Notes: generated by a model not told the origin, from the sequence alone. DNA of 64,000 nucleotides from Labia minor (GCA_963082975.1 OY720348.1:51534421-51598420); one strand, 5' to 3'. Positions 10,883-23,626 are shown, counted from the first letter of the stretch. Program-made: numbers and translations.

Positions 10883-11575
10883 ACCGAGCCGCCGCTCGGT
10901 ACTTTAAAAAAATTATTCGTGAAAATTTCTCACAGTCCACGACACAATTTTAAATTTTACTATAGTTTGAATTATGAATAATTATGATTAAGATTATTAT
11001 TTAAAACAAATAAACGACAAAATATATATTAAATAATTTCAAATAATTTAATAGAAGATAAATTAAAAAAAATAGTCATAAAACATACAGCCCTTAAACG
11101 TACGTATTAATGAATTGAAAGACAGAAAAGTATGGCCTGTAGATATTACATATTTGACTACAAAATATTATTAAAAATAAATATTTTTAATTTTGTTTTA
11201 TCTGTCATATTATGTATTTAAGGAAGCGCTTTACGGCGTTCCCGGCGCCATTTTCTATTATTAAATTCCTATTTTAAATTAAGCAAAAAAAGATGATTTG
11301 TCCCGAGGTTGAAACTAATACTGATCGATTTTTCTTTATAAAAGTTATCTTTGTATATATATATAACTGAATTTTGTAAATTAAACCACATATTGATATT
11401 TGTTATTGTAAACATGTATATGTATATGTTTGTATTTTTTGAATAAATTTACAATAACAAATATCAATATGTGGTTTAATTTACAAAATTCCGTTATAAA
11501 TAAAAACAACCACCAAAGCTTTAATAATTTAATATATATATATATATATATATAATTTTTGCTAGTATAATAAGA
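10883..11575 (+). mobile_element. Family C element, copy C1 (interrupted by a palindrome)
   Basis: Begins with the palindrome ACCGAGCCGCCGCTCGGT, continues through a block ending aaagacagaaaagtatggcc, then gcgctttacggcgttcccgg, then aagatgatttgtcccgaggt (shared with family B), and ends in atttttgctagtataataag. A 135-bp near-perfect palindrome sits inside it. The second full-length plus-strand copy is at 50.86-51.56 kb. The terminal hairpin and modules shared with family B suggest a Helitron/Helentron-derived non-autonomous element; this is inferred. Confidence 0.65.
11363..11497. repeat. Long near-perfect hairpin, arms about 50 bp
   Basis: Left arm 11363-11412 (ending ttgttattgtaaa) and right arm 11448-11497 (starting tttacaataacaa) are reverse complements with about one visible mismatch, separated by a loop of about 35 bases. 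It lies inside family C copy C1 and is absent from C4, so it is an insertion or a local inverted duplication. A snap-back MITE is the simplest reading. Confidence 0.85.
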
Positions 11576-12463
11576 TTTTATATATGAATTTCATGTTTTA
11601 TATTATACATGAATATAGATAATATAAAGCACGAAATTACGTTTAAGTTTTTTTCTTTTGATTTCTTGCATGATAATTATTGAAAATTTCCACACCTTGT
11701 TTAACATGATACAAGTTTTTTTAACGAATGTTTCATGATGAAAAGAATTTTTATTTTTATTTTTGTTTTTTTTTATTTTCGTAAATAAAAATAAAAATTA
11801 CTTAAAAAAGAGTTAATATTATTTTTATATGAATAATCTTTATCCTAGCTTTTTATTTATTTTTGTAAAATCATTTTTTCAAGGTGATCAATCGAAAAAT
11901 AAAATATAACCACGGTAATTGGTTTTTAGAAATATAAAACTACATATTATTATATGAATAAAGACTCATCCATATACTATATAATAAATTTAAAAAAAAA
12001 TGTATTATAGATAGTATTATCGACTTGGTATAATATCTCTATCAGGAAAAAGCTTCGGACAAATGGATTATCTTTAATACATATTATCCCAATGATAGAA
12101 CGTTATTTAGGTAATTTATGATATTGAGCTTTCGATTGGATTAAAAAATAATAGAATTTTTTATGGCACTATTAACAACAGGAATTGAAAAAATAAAATA
12201 GTAAAAAAAAGCAAAGTGTTCAATTTTATATTTTCAAAGAACTTTTAGTTCGTTTATAAAATCTATATGTCTGTGTGTCTGTGGGCAAAAATTTTCAATT
12301 TTTTAAATTTTAATTTTGGATTCGAGTAGAGCTTAAGTGTAATTGTAAAGTGGTCTTAGTTTTTTAAAATTCGGTTGGGGACATGGTCAAATCGGCGGTC
12401 AAAGTTGAAAATTTCCCATATTTTCAGCGCATAATTTTAAATAAGCGATTTTTTCAGCGAATC
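11576..12463. other. AT-rich spacer with an unclassified repeat-like block
   Basis: Mostly low-complexity. Around 12235-12460 is a moderately complex block (gtctgtgtgtctgtgggc, then cggttggggacatggtc) that reads like a decayed dispersed repeat. The phrase near 12336-12358 (aagtgtaattgtaaagtggt) is echoed in the loop of the neighbouring palindrome. Confidence 0.4.
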
Positions 12464-12546
12464 TTCGATCGTATCATTATAATTATAATTATAATTATAA
12501 AAGTGTAAATGTAAAGTGGTCTTATAATTATAATGATACGATCGAA
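12464..12546. repeat. Short palindrome with 25-bp arms
   Basis: ttcgatcgtatcattataat at 12464 and its exact reverse complement ending cgatcgaa at 12546. The loop includes an (ATTATA)n extension and gtgtaaatgtaaagtggtc, a repeat of sequence about 170 bp upstream. Confidence 0.75.
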
Positions 12547-13089
12547 TATTTATAATTACAATATAAATTTATATAATATAAATTTTAAATATAAATTTTA
12601 ATATTGTAATTATAAATTTTGAAAATATTTTAATATTGTAATTATAAATTTTGAAAATATTTTAAAAACATTGTTTCTTATTTTGGTTAAAATTACATTT
12701 CCATTCTGTAAATTAAATAATTTTATTTTATTTAAATAAAAATCTATTTTTAAGTATTTTTTGATCTCTAGATTATTTATCTAATTCTCACAATATATTA
12801 AGATCATATAAATTGGAATTATTTATGCAATTTTGTGATAAATATGAATAAAAGTTCGTTGATAGTAATGCTTCCTAGCATTCCCAGATGTTTTTTTATA
12901 TAAAAAATAATAATGAAAAATCATGAAATTATTTTATTTATTATCCCTATATAATTAATTATTTATTATTAGTGAAATAATCCCTACGATAAAGATTTAA
13001 TAGAAGTTAATTAATAAATAAAAAATCATTGAATAAACTAGAAAATAAATATAAAATATATCAAATTTAAAAAAATAAATCTATCTCTC

Positions 13090-13335
13090 TGTGCCTATAC
13101 GGAAATCGAAAGTTCTTGGCCGATAAAGTGTCCCTATCCTGAGCCATCCAACTTCTGCCCTCTATCTCTTTCACGTCCCTTCCTACATTGTCCATCGACA
13201 GCGTCCTTGGTCTTCCAAGTGATCATTTCCAAATCAATCTCCCTACCAATTATTTTTCGACATTCTTTCCTCTCCCATTCTAGCCACGTGCCTAACCCTA
13301 ATTATGTATGGAGATGCAGAGAGGTCATGCAATTC
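13090..13335 (-). pseudogene. Non-LTR retrotransposon pol remnant (C-terminal tail)
   Basis: Minus-strand sequence is a degraded copy of the element at 25.2-25.6 kb. Recognisable pieces are ELHDLSASPYIIR, HVARMGEER and, in a shifted frame, a LGRPR-type stretch followed by a decayed SGSG-like tail. These blocks are typical of the C-terminal tail after the reverse transcriptase in insect endonuclease/RT non-LTR elements (established family knowledge). Several frameshifts; inactive. Confidence 0.65.
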
Positions 13336-13387
13336 TATAAAAATAAATGATAGCACATATATATTTAACAATAGTGGTAATTAGTAA

Positions 13388-13893
13388 CTAACAATAAGGG
13401 TAATTGTATAGTTATATATATGTATGATGGATTTTAATAAAACTTTACCAGTAGATTCCTTTTTTGATTCCAAACAAACTTTCCTCAAGAAGTATGTGGC
13501 GGTCGCTTCTAGTTTACGAGATAAAAATTATGAAAATTTGCATATAAACTAGCTATGAATGTGCATCCATTTAATGTTTTATTGACTAATTCACCAATTA
13601 TTAACTTATTCACTAATTTTCGGGTTTGTTAAGTTGGATATAAGAAGATTAAAAAATTAATTAATTAAATAATTTTCTTATATCCAAACCGAACTTATAA
13701 AAACCGAAAATTAGTAGAGCCATCTGGTAGTCAAATAATAAAAGATGGTAGTTAAATAGAATATCAATATGCAAACTTTCATAATTTTTATCTCCTTGAG
13801 CAAAGTTTGTTTGGAATCAAAAAAGGAATCTACTGGTAAAGTTTTATCAAAATCCATAATACATACATATAAGTATACAATTACCACAATAAG
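13388..13893. mobile_element. 506-bp palindromic element (fold-back MITE)
   Basis: Three nested pairs of inverted arms: outer 13388-13490 with 13796-13893 (key motif ccagtagattccttttttg and its reverse complement), middle 13519-13543 with about 13769-13795 (ataaaaattatgaaaatttg), and inner about 13611-13645 with 13672-13715 (gatataagaa / ttcttatatc). A TTAATTAATT tract lies at the centre. The overlapping open frames on both strands are a by-product of this symmetry. No target duplication identified. Confidence 0.82.
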
Positions 13894-14390
13894 TTCAAAA
13901 TTCCACCTATTCAACCCAAAACATAGACTAAAAACAAGAATCCTAAAAAATTCCCTACTAAATAAACTCTCGAAAATGGCAACAAAATAGATGGCGAAAC
14001 GTTGAGACTCAAATCTCACAATTAAACTTGAAAATAACCAGGAAATAATTTCCCATAATATATATACATTCTTTGTATTTATATATAACCTATATTTATT
14101 ATTATTTTTGAGATGTTGAAATTATGTTAGAATTAGTCACCTTTTTGTTGTATTTTAAACTTCAATTAACAACACAATTCATCTTTTTTTTTAATTACCA
14201 TGTTTATTGAGAATGAATGCTGTGTTACTTGATTATAAATCAATTTAAAATGAAAAAATAATTCATAATTTTCACCTTTTAAGAAATATTTTTAATAGAT
14301 AAATTACTTTATATAATAGGTTATGAAAAATTAAAAATAATAATTAATTTCTGAAATTTAGTACTTACAATAAAGAACTATAACACATGT
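13894..14390. other. AT-rich spacer with a dispersed 'cgaaacgt' repeat end
   Basis: 13894-14050 holds a phrase (ggcgaaacgttgagactc, then cacaattaaac) with related versions near 22.3, 27.85 and 37.75 kb, each ending near a TA tract. Family not identified. The rest is simple AT-rich sequence. Confidence 0.45.
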
Positions 14391-14392
14391 AC

Positions 14393-14553
14393 AGAGCAGT
14401 GCTAAGAGTAGTTGAAGGGCGCGTTTACCCTGGGCGCCATATTTTAGTGGGCGCCAAAGCAATTTAAGTAATTCTAGTAAAAATTAGGAAGATGGGGGCC
14501 GGTCTTTCTGTTTTTCGTCCCTGGCGCAGTTATAACTTGAAACGGCCCTGCAA
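14393..14553. mobile_element. Possible hAT-type MITE remnant
   Basis: Starts cagagcagtgctaagagtag and ends aacggccctg, with GGGCGCC motifs inside and gcgccatattttag. CAG...CTG ends and 'gccctgggcgcc' phrases occur in widespread hAT MITEs. The two ends are only weakly complementary and I found no convincing 8-bp duplication. Confidence 0.4.
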
Positions 14554-15356
14554 TGTAGTAATTATATGAATGAATAGTATAATAATATAAATGATATTCG
14601 ATTGGAATAGGAAATTAATGCTATTAGCCAATATGCCTGCATAATTGATTGTATTCGATTTCTCCAATTAAGCAAAAACTAGTTTATTAGAAATTTATAT
14701 ATAATATATTTGTTTGTTTTTATAAATTTAATAAAATTGTACTTTATTCATTTGAAATAAGGAATATATATTTTATTTTTAATAAAAAAATGAACATTTA
14801 TTATTGGATTGAAATAGAATTCATTTGAATTGAATGTTTCGAAGTACTCAAGCGTATGAAAAACGGGAAAGGAAAAGGGAATTTTTAAGTAACTTTTCAC
14901 TAAGACAACCAACCGGACAAACTCCCTTCCCCCTTTATGTGGTGAAGGAGAGAGTCAACGAAGCCACTTGGAATTCACTTGCCAAGAAAACCTTCACACC
15001 GAGAGGCACATTAGTCTTGTATAATGCAGGTCGCTTGCTTGCACTACCATGATAAGATTGATCCAATGTAGCTAAAGCAGGCGGTGGGGGGGGGGGGTTG
15101 AGGGTGAATAGACGCAACCGTTACACCCCAATTTACATATAACCAGCAAGATATAATAATAGTATGCTAATAGTGTGAGGATAAAATTGAAATCAGATTG
15201 TTCAGACTAATTGGACTGATTCTATCAATCCATCAATAAATTACAAGAAGATCGGAGAAATATCCCATTTTCGATAGAAAGAATAATTTTGTTTGCATTT
15301 CATTTACATATATAATAATTATTATAAAAAATTCAGGTTATTAGGAGTTAAGAAAA
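14554..15356. other. Spacer with a GC-richer block of unknown nature
   Basis: 14834-15120 is less AT-rich and holds overlapping short open frames on both strands (plus frame 14834-15052, 72 codons). The plus translation includes LYVVKERVNEATWNSLAKKT, which looks protein-like but is not recognised; a conserved non-coding or exonic origin is possible. A poly-G run follows at 15085-15098. Confidence 0.35.
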
Positions 15357-15913
15357 TCTGGAGTATATATTTAAAATAAATTTAATTAATTATAAATTAA
15401 AATTAATAAATAATATTTATTAAACCAGCGCGTGTTTGGCTCTATGTTGATGGCACCAAGTCACGTGCTGGCGCGTGATTGCCAGTCAACGTGTTAAAAA
15501 ATTTAAAAAAAATTAATTCCGCTACTTTCAGCGATTCAATCAAGCTGAAATTCTCTATATAGCAGTTTTATACAATTTTTAACCATGTGAAAAACTATAA
15601 AACACATATCTTTATTTTTACGGTCAGTTTAGAGGAAAAAAAATGAAAGTAATGATCCCCTCCCGAATGAGCTATATTTCTTGTTGATAGAAAACTACGA
15701 ATTTTGAATAGTGCCCGTGTACCAAATTTCAATTATTCTAGCTCAAAACGTTTTTGCATAATATTGTCTACATACACATACACATATACACACGCCACAG
15801 ACATTTTTCTCAACATTAGCGAAAATGACTCAGGACCTTCAAAACGTATAAAAACATCAAAATCTCGACATCGCAAATTTTCGTGGTCGCAATACTATTT
15901 CTGGAGAGATAGT
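15357..15913 (-). mobile_element. Family A HINE-like element, copy A5
   Basis: Minus copy with a damaged 3' hairpin (tctggagtatat at 15357) and a 5' hairpin of the form ctatttctggagagatagt ending at 15913. The microsatellite is acatacacatacacatatac (about 15771-15795). Confidence 0.78.
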
Positions 15914-16898
15914 AAAAATATATAATATGGTTGACAGGGATGGTTTAAGGAATGTAGATGTTACTGTCAATAACACTTATAATAATAGACATAAGAAAAG
16001 GAAAATTTGAAATTAAAATATTAAATTAAATTTTATCTTTTTAAAAATCGATATTGTCAGTTTATGAAACAAATCATTAGACCGATTCAGACTATCAATA
16101 ATTTTGTAAAGTTTTAATAAATTCAGTATATTTTTAAAGTCAATTTAAGATTTTAAAATAAAAAAAATATCTGAGGCAATCGCACATAATCAGGGTATAA
16201 TATGAAAAATTATGTTGAAAAAAATCTTGAATAGGTGTTAATCTTATTTATCTTACTTGAATTTTGAAACTCTGAAGTATCCTGTCTATAACATATATTA
16301 GCTATTTTTATATACAATTTAATATTATACTAAAAAATATAAAGAATGAGTGAACAAATCCATTTTGAGCAAAATTCAAAAAGACCTACACAATTTTCAA
16401 AATATTATTTTACAAATTTTGCGATTTTTTTAAATTTGTGTTTGAACAAACTTTATATTTTTATGTTTGAATTTAAAAAAAAAAATTTTAAAATTTTATT
16501 AAAAATATCCTTTACCCTCCATCCTTTCCATGCCTCCCAGATATTAACCCTTTTTTATTGATTTTTTATTCTATTTATTTCTATTTTGTTGAATGTTTTT
16601 AATTGATATTAAATTATAATTAGTTCATTTATATAGAATGTCAAAAACATATGCATGTTATCATTTCAGTTAAACAAAAATTTAAATAACAATTACTAGT
16701 TTAAATAATAATTAAGATATTATTTTAGGTTATTAATAATTAAATAATATTTTAGGCCGTGTCGCTACTAGCTCAAATATTTTTGGCCACACCACCTCTG
16801 CAACTGATTCTATTTTGATTCATTTGCCAATTCTTATACCTTTATATTGTTCCTCTACTGATTGTATATAAATAAATGTTTAGCATTTCTTTCTTTAA
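15914..16898. other. AT-rich spacer
   Basis: No gene or repeat family recognised. A short Lys/Phe/Asn-rich plus frame (16346-16561) reflects base composition. Confidence 0.45.
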
Positions 16899-17246
16899 CA
16901 TGCAAATTCTTTTTACTTTCACAAAGAGTACCATATCGTCTTTCATCACGATAACGCGCGTCCTCATTATGAACACCGCGTCGCCGAATTTATCTCCATT
17001 AAAGGCTGGGATCTACTTCCACATCCGCCATATTCACCCACCGAAGCATCTACAGACTATCACCTCATCCGCTTTTTGAAAGACTGGCAAATGAATAAGA
17101 TTTACGACGATTTGTATGACTTAGTGGTCAATGTCAAACTGTGGATCGCTTCTAAGAATTGTGTCAGCTTCGCTCGTGGAATTGACCTTCTGTCAAGCAA
17201 ATGGAAAGCAGTAATTGAAGTAGACGGTGACTATGCTCCCGAATAA
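16899..17246 (+). pseudogene. mariner transposase, C-terminal third
   Basis: An open plus-strand frame of 116 codons ends at TAA (17244-17246). It contains VFHHDNARPH, the second catalytic-Asp motif of mariner transposases, then LLPHPPYSPTEASTDYHLIR with the third Asp. I count 34 residues between the two, matching the D34D signature. The C-terminal end reads WKAVIEVDGDYAPE, resembling the usual mariner CIDxxGDYF end. The frame is blocked upstream by a TAA at 16896-16898, and no N-terminal helix-turn-helix or first catalytic region is seen, so this is a 5'-truncated, inactive copy. A run of A and 'cgccggataattatgcatc' follow the stop. The terminal repeat is not identified. Confidence 0.85.
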
Positions 17247-20031
17247 TCCTCTAAATATGTTTTTGTCAAATATTGTTATAATTTTGTTAAATAAATTGTT
17301 GAAAAAAAAAACGCCGGATAATTATGCATCAACCTAATTCAAATTATATTAAATAAATAAAATCCTTTCATTTTTCGATTTGTTTAACATTTAACGATAG
17401 ACACGTTGTTCTGTGCTCTTTCCCTTTTTACATGACTATACTACTTGATTTCTTGAAAATTATGTTAAGGCAATGGTGGTGGCCTATTGAGCCAGGAAAA
17501 TTAAGATGAAGCTGAATCCCTGGGAGAACGCAGGGTGAAGTTGAAAGCGAACTTGACAATACAATTAAGAGCCCTCTAAGGAGCAACTACAACCAAAAGT
17601 CTTGCAGCAAAGTCAAATTCTCCCCTAACTTCAAAACTCACCGAATAAAAAAAAAAACACCAGGAAAATCGTGTTGCATTTTTTTCAAGAGTATTGTAAT
17701 TGATTTATTTCTAGAATATACATCCCGCCTAATAGTTATTTCAAATTTGAAATCTATAACAGATGTATTTTCCTTTTTATAAATCATTCGCTCAATATAA
17801 ATCATTTTATTTTTTTTATTTTATAGATTATACTTAAACGAAAATCTTGTAATGGGCCCGACATTTTCAACTTTCAACTCCTCTCTCCCCACTCTATTCA
17901 TCATTAATATTTTTTCTATATTCATCAACGGGTTGACATCAATTCCTTTGTATCAATTGGTGAATTGATGATTGATTTAAACGAGCAGGGAAAACTCAAT
18001 ATTCGATTGAAGATCGTTTAATGAAATAAAATCTATTTTTTTTTATACACGTTTCCTTGATAAATTACTTTTTTTTCCTACAATCATACATTTAATTAAA
18101 TCAATTTTTAAATGTATTTCCATTTATTTATTTATTTTATACTAGGAATAGGGTTTTTAATGTATATTAGCTTCTCAGAGCACCTTCGGCACTCTTAACG
18201 CCTAGAAAGGGGGCTCTGCCCCTGTACCCCCGATGTAATACATAGTATTAGGTTGAAAGTCTGTATGAAAAAGGTTTTAATTCATTTTAATTCAATCAGT
18301 ATATTAAAATATTCATATCCACGACGGGGTACAGTGTATATAACTCCTTTGTTGATCACTTTTGAGTAGCATATCTTCTTTAATCGACTTTTAAATTGTT
18401 TATATACGATATTAATAATGACAACATATTCTTTTATTTTATGAAAATTTGTCTAGATGTCCTCAGAAAAATGAACATGGTTTAATAAACCAATGTTTAA
18501 TTTATATCATCATAGGACATCTTTGCTAAAAAATTTTTTACTTTTAATATTATAGATTATTAAAACTTAAAATAAAAATTTAAATATTTTAAACATTCTT
18601 TGTATGAAAATTTCTAGAATTATTAATTTTATATATTGAGTGTCAATTTCTTAACTGAGCCATCAGAGGCGCCACATGGAGCGTTGTTTATTTGAATTGA
18701 GTCGGTTTTTTGCCCATAACTTGGGAACGGATCAACTTTTTTTAAAATTTTCAAACATATCTTATCCTTGGGTCATGACGGACCCTAACCATTAAGCCGT
18801 TTAGAATTGCGTAGTCGTTTAATTATATAGATATATTTATGATTTACCACAATGGTTCTAATTTATTAAAATTTTATTCTGATCTTAATTGGAAAATATT
18901 TTACTTTATTATTTAGAATAATAATTATTATGTTAATATAGGTAATTGAAATTATCATTGAACTGTTTCGTTATTTATTATTCTTACAATTAATTTAATT
19001 AATTATATATTATTCAATTTACATTCTTTCATTTTTCTACAAATCTAATATCATGTATATTCATATTAATTTTTTTTTTTGCTCAATATTATCAAATTAG
19101 AAACTAAAAATTCGTAAGGAAATCTATTTGAAAAGAAAATCCCGGATTTGCAACATTGAATGGGACATGAGCTGATTTAATAATGTCCTTTTTTTTCTTG
19201 AAATATATATATAAAAAGAAGCCAAAGAGAGAATTACGTATGTATCTCGACAGCCAATCTTCTCTAGGTATTAAACAACTTGAGTGCTCGTGAAAGAATA
19301 CGCTATCCGACTACATTCCCCCTCCCTAACCCCAGCAAATAACACTAGCAAGCATATTCCCATTTTTTCTTTACCTCGCGGGCATTATTTGATAATTATT
19401 TTTAAGAAAATTGAAAAATTAAATTAAGCCGATTTTTTTTAAATTCTTTTTTAAAATATTATATATATATTTCAATTATTTAGATCTACGATACGTGTAG
19501 TATATATCCTAAGGCGGTTGAAGTATATGCAACCCAGTTTCTCTATGACCTATTAATAAGGATACGGTAACGCCATTTGTATAAGCTTTAGGCGCCCCTG
19601 GAAAAACCTTGAACGCCATATCAAATGGAGGTAAAATAAATAAAAATATTCTGCTACGAGTATCATAGTACTTTTAAGAAATGAATAAAAAAATATATAA
19701 TTTATATATAAATTAATTTTATCAACATCAAATGTTATTGTAAATTCATATTTTAAAAAAATTGTATTTAATTTCATTATATATATATATATATAAATTT
19801 GAATCCCGCATCTGACTGAAGTTAGAAATATTATCACCAATGTAAATAATAATATATAAAAGTATGAAAGTGAAATTATTATACTAATTTGCTTTCTATA
19901 TAAATTTATTTAAAACACATTAATACTAAATTGCTTTACATATAAATATATTTTATTGTATAAGGCAATTTAAATTTACTTTTTCAGATAATTTATTATT
20001 TTATTGTATAATATTATAGAAAATTAAAAAA
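17247..20031. other. AT-rich intergenic stretch with scattered repeat fragments
   Basis: Holds: a GC-richer patch at 17465-17640 with no convincing frame; a phrase near 18160-18240 (gggggctctgcccctgtacc) common in repeats; a block at 18655-18830 (cccataacttgggaacgga) that looks like part of a dispersed repeat; and poly-T or TA tracts. No gene supported. Confidence 0.45.
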
Positions 20032-20176
20032 CTCCTCAGTAGTTTAGTGGTTAGCACGACAGTCTACCGCACTGAATATTCGAGTTCGGGCCTAGGTAAA
20101 TTCTAATAATTAATAGTTTCTTCTTAAAGGTCTGCGTGATCCTCAGGGTCTATCCGCAAATAATAATAATAATAAT
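20032..20176 (+). mobile_element. SINE-2, tRNA-derived SINE
   Basis: Starts ctcctcagtagtttagtgg, an A-box-like region matching the D-arm of tRNAs (TAGTTTAGTGGTTAGCAC), followed by a B-box-like attcgagttcgggcc. The body has cttaaaggtctgcgtgatcc and ctatccgcaaataataat, ending in an (AAT)n tail. Five copies of the same layout occur in the window (20.0, 36.4, 38.6 reverse, 52.2 reverse and 52.4 kb), which supports a genuine SINE family with an (AAT)n tail. Confidence 0.8.
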
Positions 20177-20377
20177 AGAAAATTATAACCCTTGTAAATA
20201 AAATATTATTTTTCAGTTAATCGATTTTTACATACCAATACTCCTTACAATATATATACAATATATATATATATATATATATAAAACAGAAAAGGGATAT
20301 TCAGGTTTGAATTGATATTGATATTCCTTGATGCAATACAAACTACACGGATGTCACTTTATCCCTTAAACCTCGGA

Positions 20378-20512
20378 CACACAGAAAGCGACATGTCGCG
20401 ACGATCTGCGATCCAGAGATGAGACAATGCCAAGTGTGTGACGAGGATCAAGCAATATTGCATAATACAACTGATCGAGGCAACATTGCAATGACAGATC
20501 ATTTTCTGTGTG
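20378..20512. mobile_element. Small MITE with CACACAGAAA ends
   Basis: CACACAGAAAGCGACATGTC on the left and ...GACAGATCATTTTCTGTGTG on the right give a perfect 10-bp terminal inverted repeat that continues with partial matches. The 135-bp interior is clearly less AT-rich than its surroundings and non-coding. Superfamily not assigned; no target duplication identified. Confidence 0.5.
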
Positions 20513-20814
20513 CTTCATCTTTTATACTTATTAAAAACCCTTAAAAATATTTATTTTTGTAAAATTTTAAAGAAATATTGTATTGAACAAGAAGAAGGTG
20601 AGATACCAAGACGGATCAAGATCAATAGCTCAAAAAATCAATGATTAGTGATGGAAAATAATAACAAAATAAAAACTAAAATACATTAATTTTCTCAATA
20701 ATAATAGAAATAAAATTATTTTTTAATAAAAAAAAACTTTCATTCCTTTGTGGTCAGTAGAGAGGCAAAGATTTCAAATGGACATGTTTTCAGTCAATAT
20801 TTTTACTATCTCTG

Positions 20815-21393
20815 GCGAGATAGTATTGTGATCATGAAAATTTTCAATGTCGAGAATTTGATGTTTTATACGTTTTGAAGGTTCCTGAATCATTTTCACA
20901 AAGGTTGAGAAAAATTTCTCCCTGTATGTAGTATATGTGTGTATGGACAAGATTACGCAAAAACGGTTTGAGCTAGAATCATGAAATTTGGTATACGGGC
21001 ATTATTCAAAATTCGTAGTTTTCTATCAACTTTTGAGAAATGTAGCTCATCCAGAAGAGGGTCATTACCTACCACGCTTTCAATTTTTTTTCCTCTAAAC
21101 TGACCGTAAAAATAAAGAGATATATGTTTTATAGTTTTTCACATGGTTAAAAATTGTATAAAATTGCTATATATAGAATTGCTGCTTTATTGAATCTCTC
21201 AAAGTACTATTTTTTAATACGTTAACTGCAAATCACGCGCCAGCACGTGACGTGGTGTCATCAACAAAAAGCCAAACACGCGCTGGTTTAATAAATATTA
21301 TTTATTAATTTTAATTTATAATTTAAGTTAAATATATTATATGCTAATTAATCCAATTCAAATTTGCAAGATAGTCGAGTGGAGACACTCAAG
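20815..21393 (+). mobile_element. Family A HINE-like element, copy A6 (reference-quality)
   Basis: Clean full-length plus copy: hairpin actatctctggcgagatagt at 20815-20834, degraded microsatellite near 20915-20945, then tttgcaagatagtcgagtgg with the GAGTGGAGACACTC stem-loop at the end. Flanked by T-runs on both sides (tattttt on the left, gatttttt on the right), as expected for elements inserting in T-rich sites. Confidence 0.85.
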
Positions 21394-22422
21394 ATTTTTT
21401 CATATAAACAGTAAAATAACCAATTGTAAACTTTTAAACAAGTGTTAATTAAAGATTTGTAGTTGAGAGCACGTTGCAACGCGCGAAGATCTCTTGAGAG
21501 AGGTGGATGTGTCATTGTCCCTCCCCTCCATTCTCTCTCTCTCTCTCTACTAACTTTTATTAAAATATATTCTACTTATCTATAAGATTTCATTAAGTTT
21601 ATTTAATTTATTATTCTTAAAGTGTTTGTTGATTTAATCTGTTAAAATCTTGACATTAACTTGAAGAAGTTGGTTAACTTCTCACTTTCTGAAATTATTA
21701 TTATTATTCAAAGATTTGTTACTTAAAAAAAAAAAAAATAAAGGTAATTGTACTTTTCACCCTATTATTATTATGAATATATATATATATATATATATAT
21801 AAAGAACAATGATATTCTTGAGTGTTTATTAGAAAAGGTTTTTAAGATTTTAAGATAAAATCGCATTACTCTCCACTTGAACTCGTTCATTTATTTTATT
21901 TTATAAAATCTTATTTATTAAGGGAAGTTGTTTTTTGTCTTAAAGATTAGTATTTTCATTTAGTCTTGTTAATAAGTAAAATTATCTTTTAATTATCCTT
22001 ATAATAAACTATCTCTACATAATATAAATATATATATATATATAGAGCTATATAAAACACAATCGCTTACATACATGATCTATAACTCAAGGAAGCTTTA
22101 ATAATATTGAATTTTTGGTGAATAGTAATAATAATAATAATAATTATTATTATTATTATTTTTTATTAAATTTATAATTGTGGAACGGGTCGGGAAGTGT
22201 GTCAGTGCTAGTGCTAAAGAAATCCATGGAGCTTCACACAATACAGTAAGTCAAGATAACCCACTCATTCAACTCAAAATACAACAATCTCTTGGTCACA
22301 CCAAGACTCAAAAATTTCCTCCTCAAAATTATTTGGATTCCGCCAAAACGTAGAGATTTTAATTTCAGAAATAACCCAGAATTAACTTTTTATAATAAAG
22401 ACTTTCACGGAAATCTAAACGA

Positions 22423-22461
<39 letters not shown>

Positions 22462-23626
22462 AGATATTCAAGGTAAACTAGATAATGTATTTTCCTATTG
22501 GCAATTTAATATATATATATATATAAAAAAATGTAAAAAATGTAAAAACACATAATGTTACAATGATAAATTTATTGGTAAATATATGGTCGAAAATTTA
22601 TGTTTTTAAAAAATTATATTTTTATTATAAATTAATATATTTTTTGATTTTTATGAAGAGTTTTATATTTTATATAAGTGTATTGAAATTTTAAATGTAT
22701 TTTTTACCTTTATACCAGTGATTGAAGAAACTTTTTTAACAAAAAATGCATATAGAATCCATTTTCAAAAATGAATAAATGAAAAAGCATTTTATATATA
22801 CGAGGTATATATTTCAAGTATAGAATAATAATTATTAATTAATAGGAATATTTAAAGAGAATTTATAAAATCGTTATTTATTCCATTGCATTACTCACCA
22901 ATCCAAGTTGGAGTCTTCTCTCATTCACTGTTTAATGGAAACTAAATAAATATTTTATTTTCTAATTTTATTCCATTTGTGCACGGCTTATCGCTATTCA
23001 CTGGAAAATCAGACACCCAAAATGTTCTGAGAAGACCCCCCCCCTCACGTTCAATGTTAATATAAATTTACCATCGATTTATTATTACCTTATCATTTAG
23101 TTTATATAAAATAACAAATTATTTTTATTTATTTCTAATATTTAATTACTAGGAAGTGAATATTTATTTTATACAATTTTAATTAAATTTATTGATAAAT
23201 AAATAAAAATAAAATATTATCATTTACAATATTTTCGATATTAGAGTTTAAACAGACCACTAAATTTCTTAAAATAATCTTTTTAAAGCATAACGTATTT
23301 AAAACATGTATTTTAAAGAAATTTGATTTTTTTTTTTTTCGAAAACAACTTTCATTTCTATATTCATTTATTCATATAACAGGAAAAAAGTAGATATATG
23401 CATAAATGAAATTAAAATGACAAAATAAATATTAAATAAAGAACGCAATATTGTTAAATTAAAAAGAGGTAAATGGGGGAAAATTAGAATAAAAAGATTT
23501 TAAAGTGGCGTAGCATATCTGTATGAATGAAACATATATGAAGCTTATGAAAATCACAAAATTTATATTTTTTTAATTTTATTTAATTTTTTTATTCAAT
23601 TTTCTACTAAATTAGTTCACACTCTC

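Noticed and set aside
13711..14019. Overlapping frames on both strands as a gene
   Set aside because: They arise from the 506-bp palindrome and show no coding composition.
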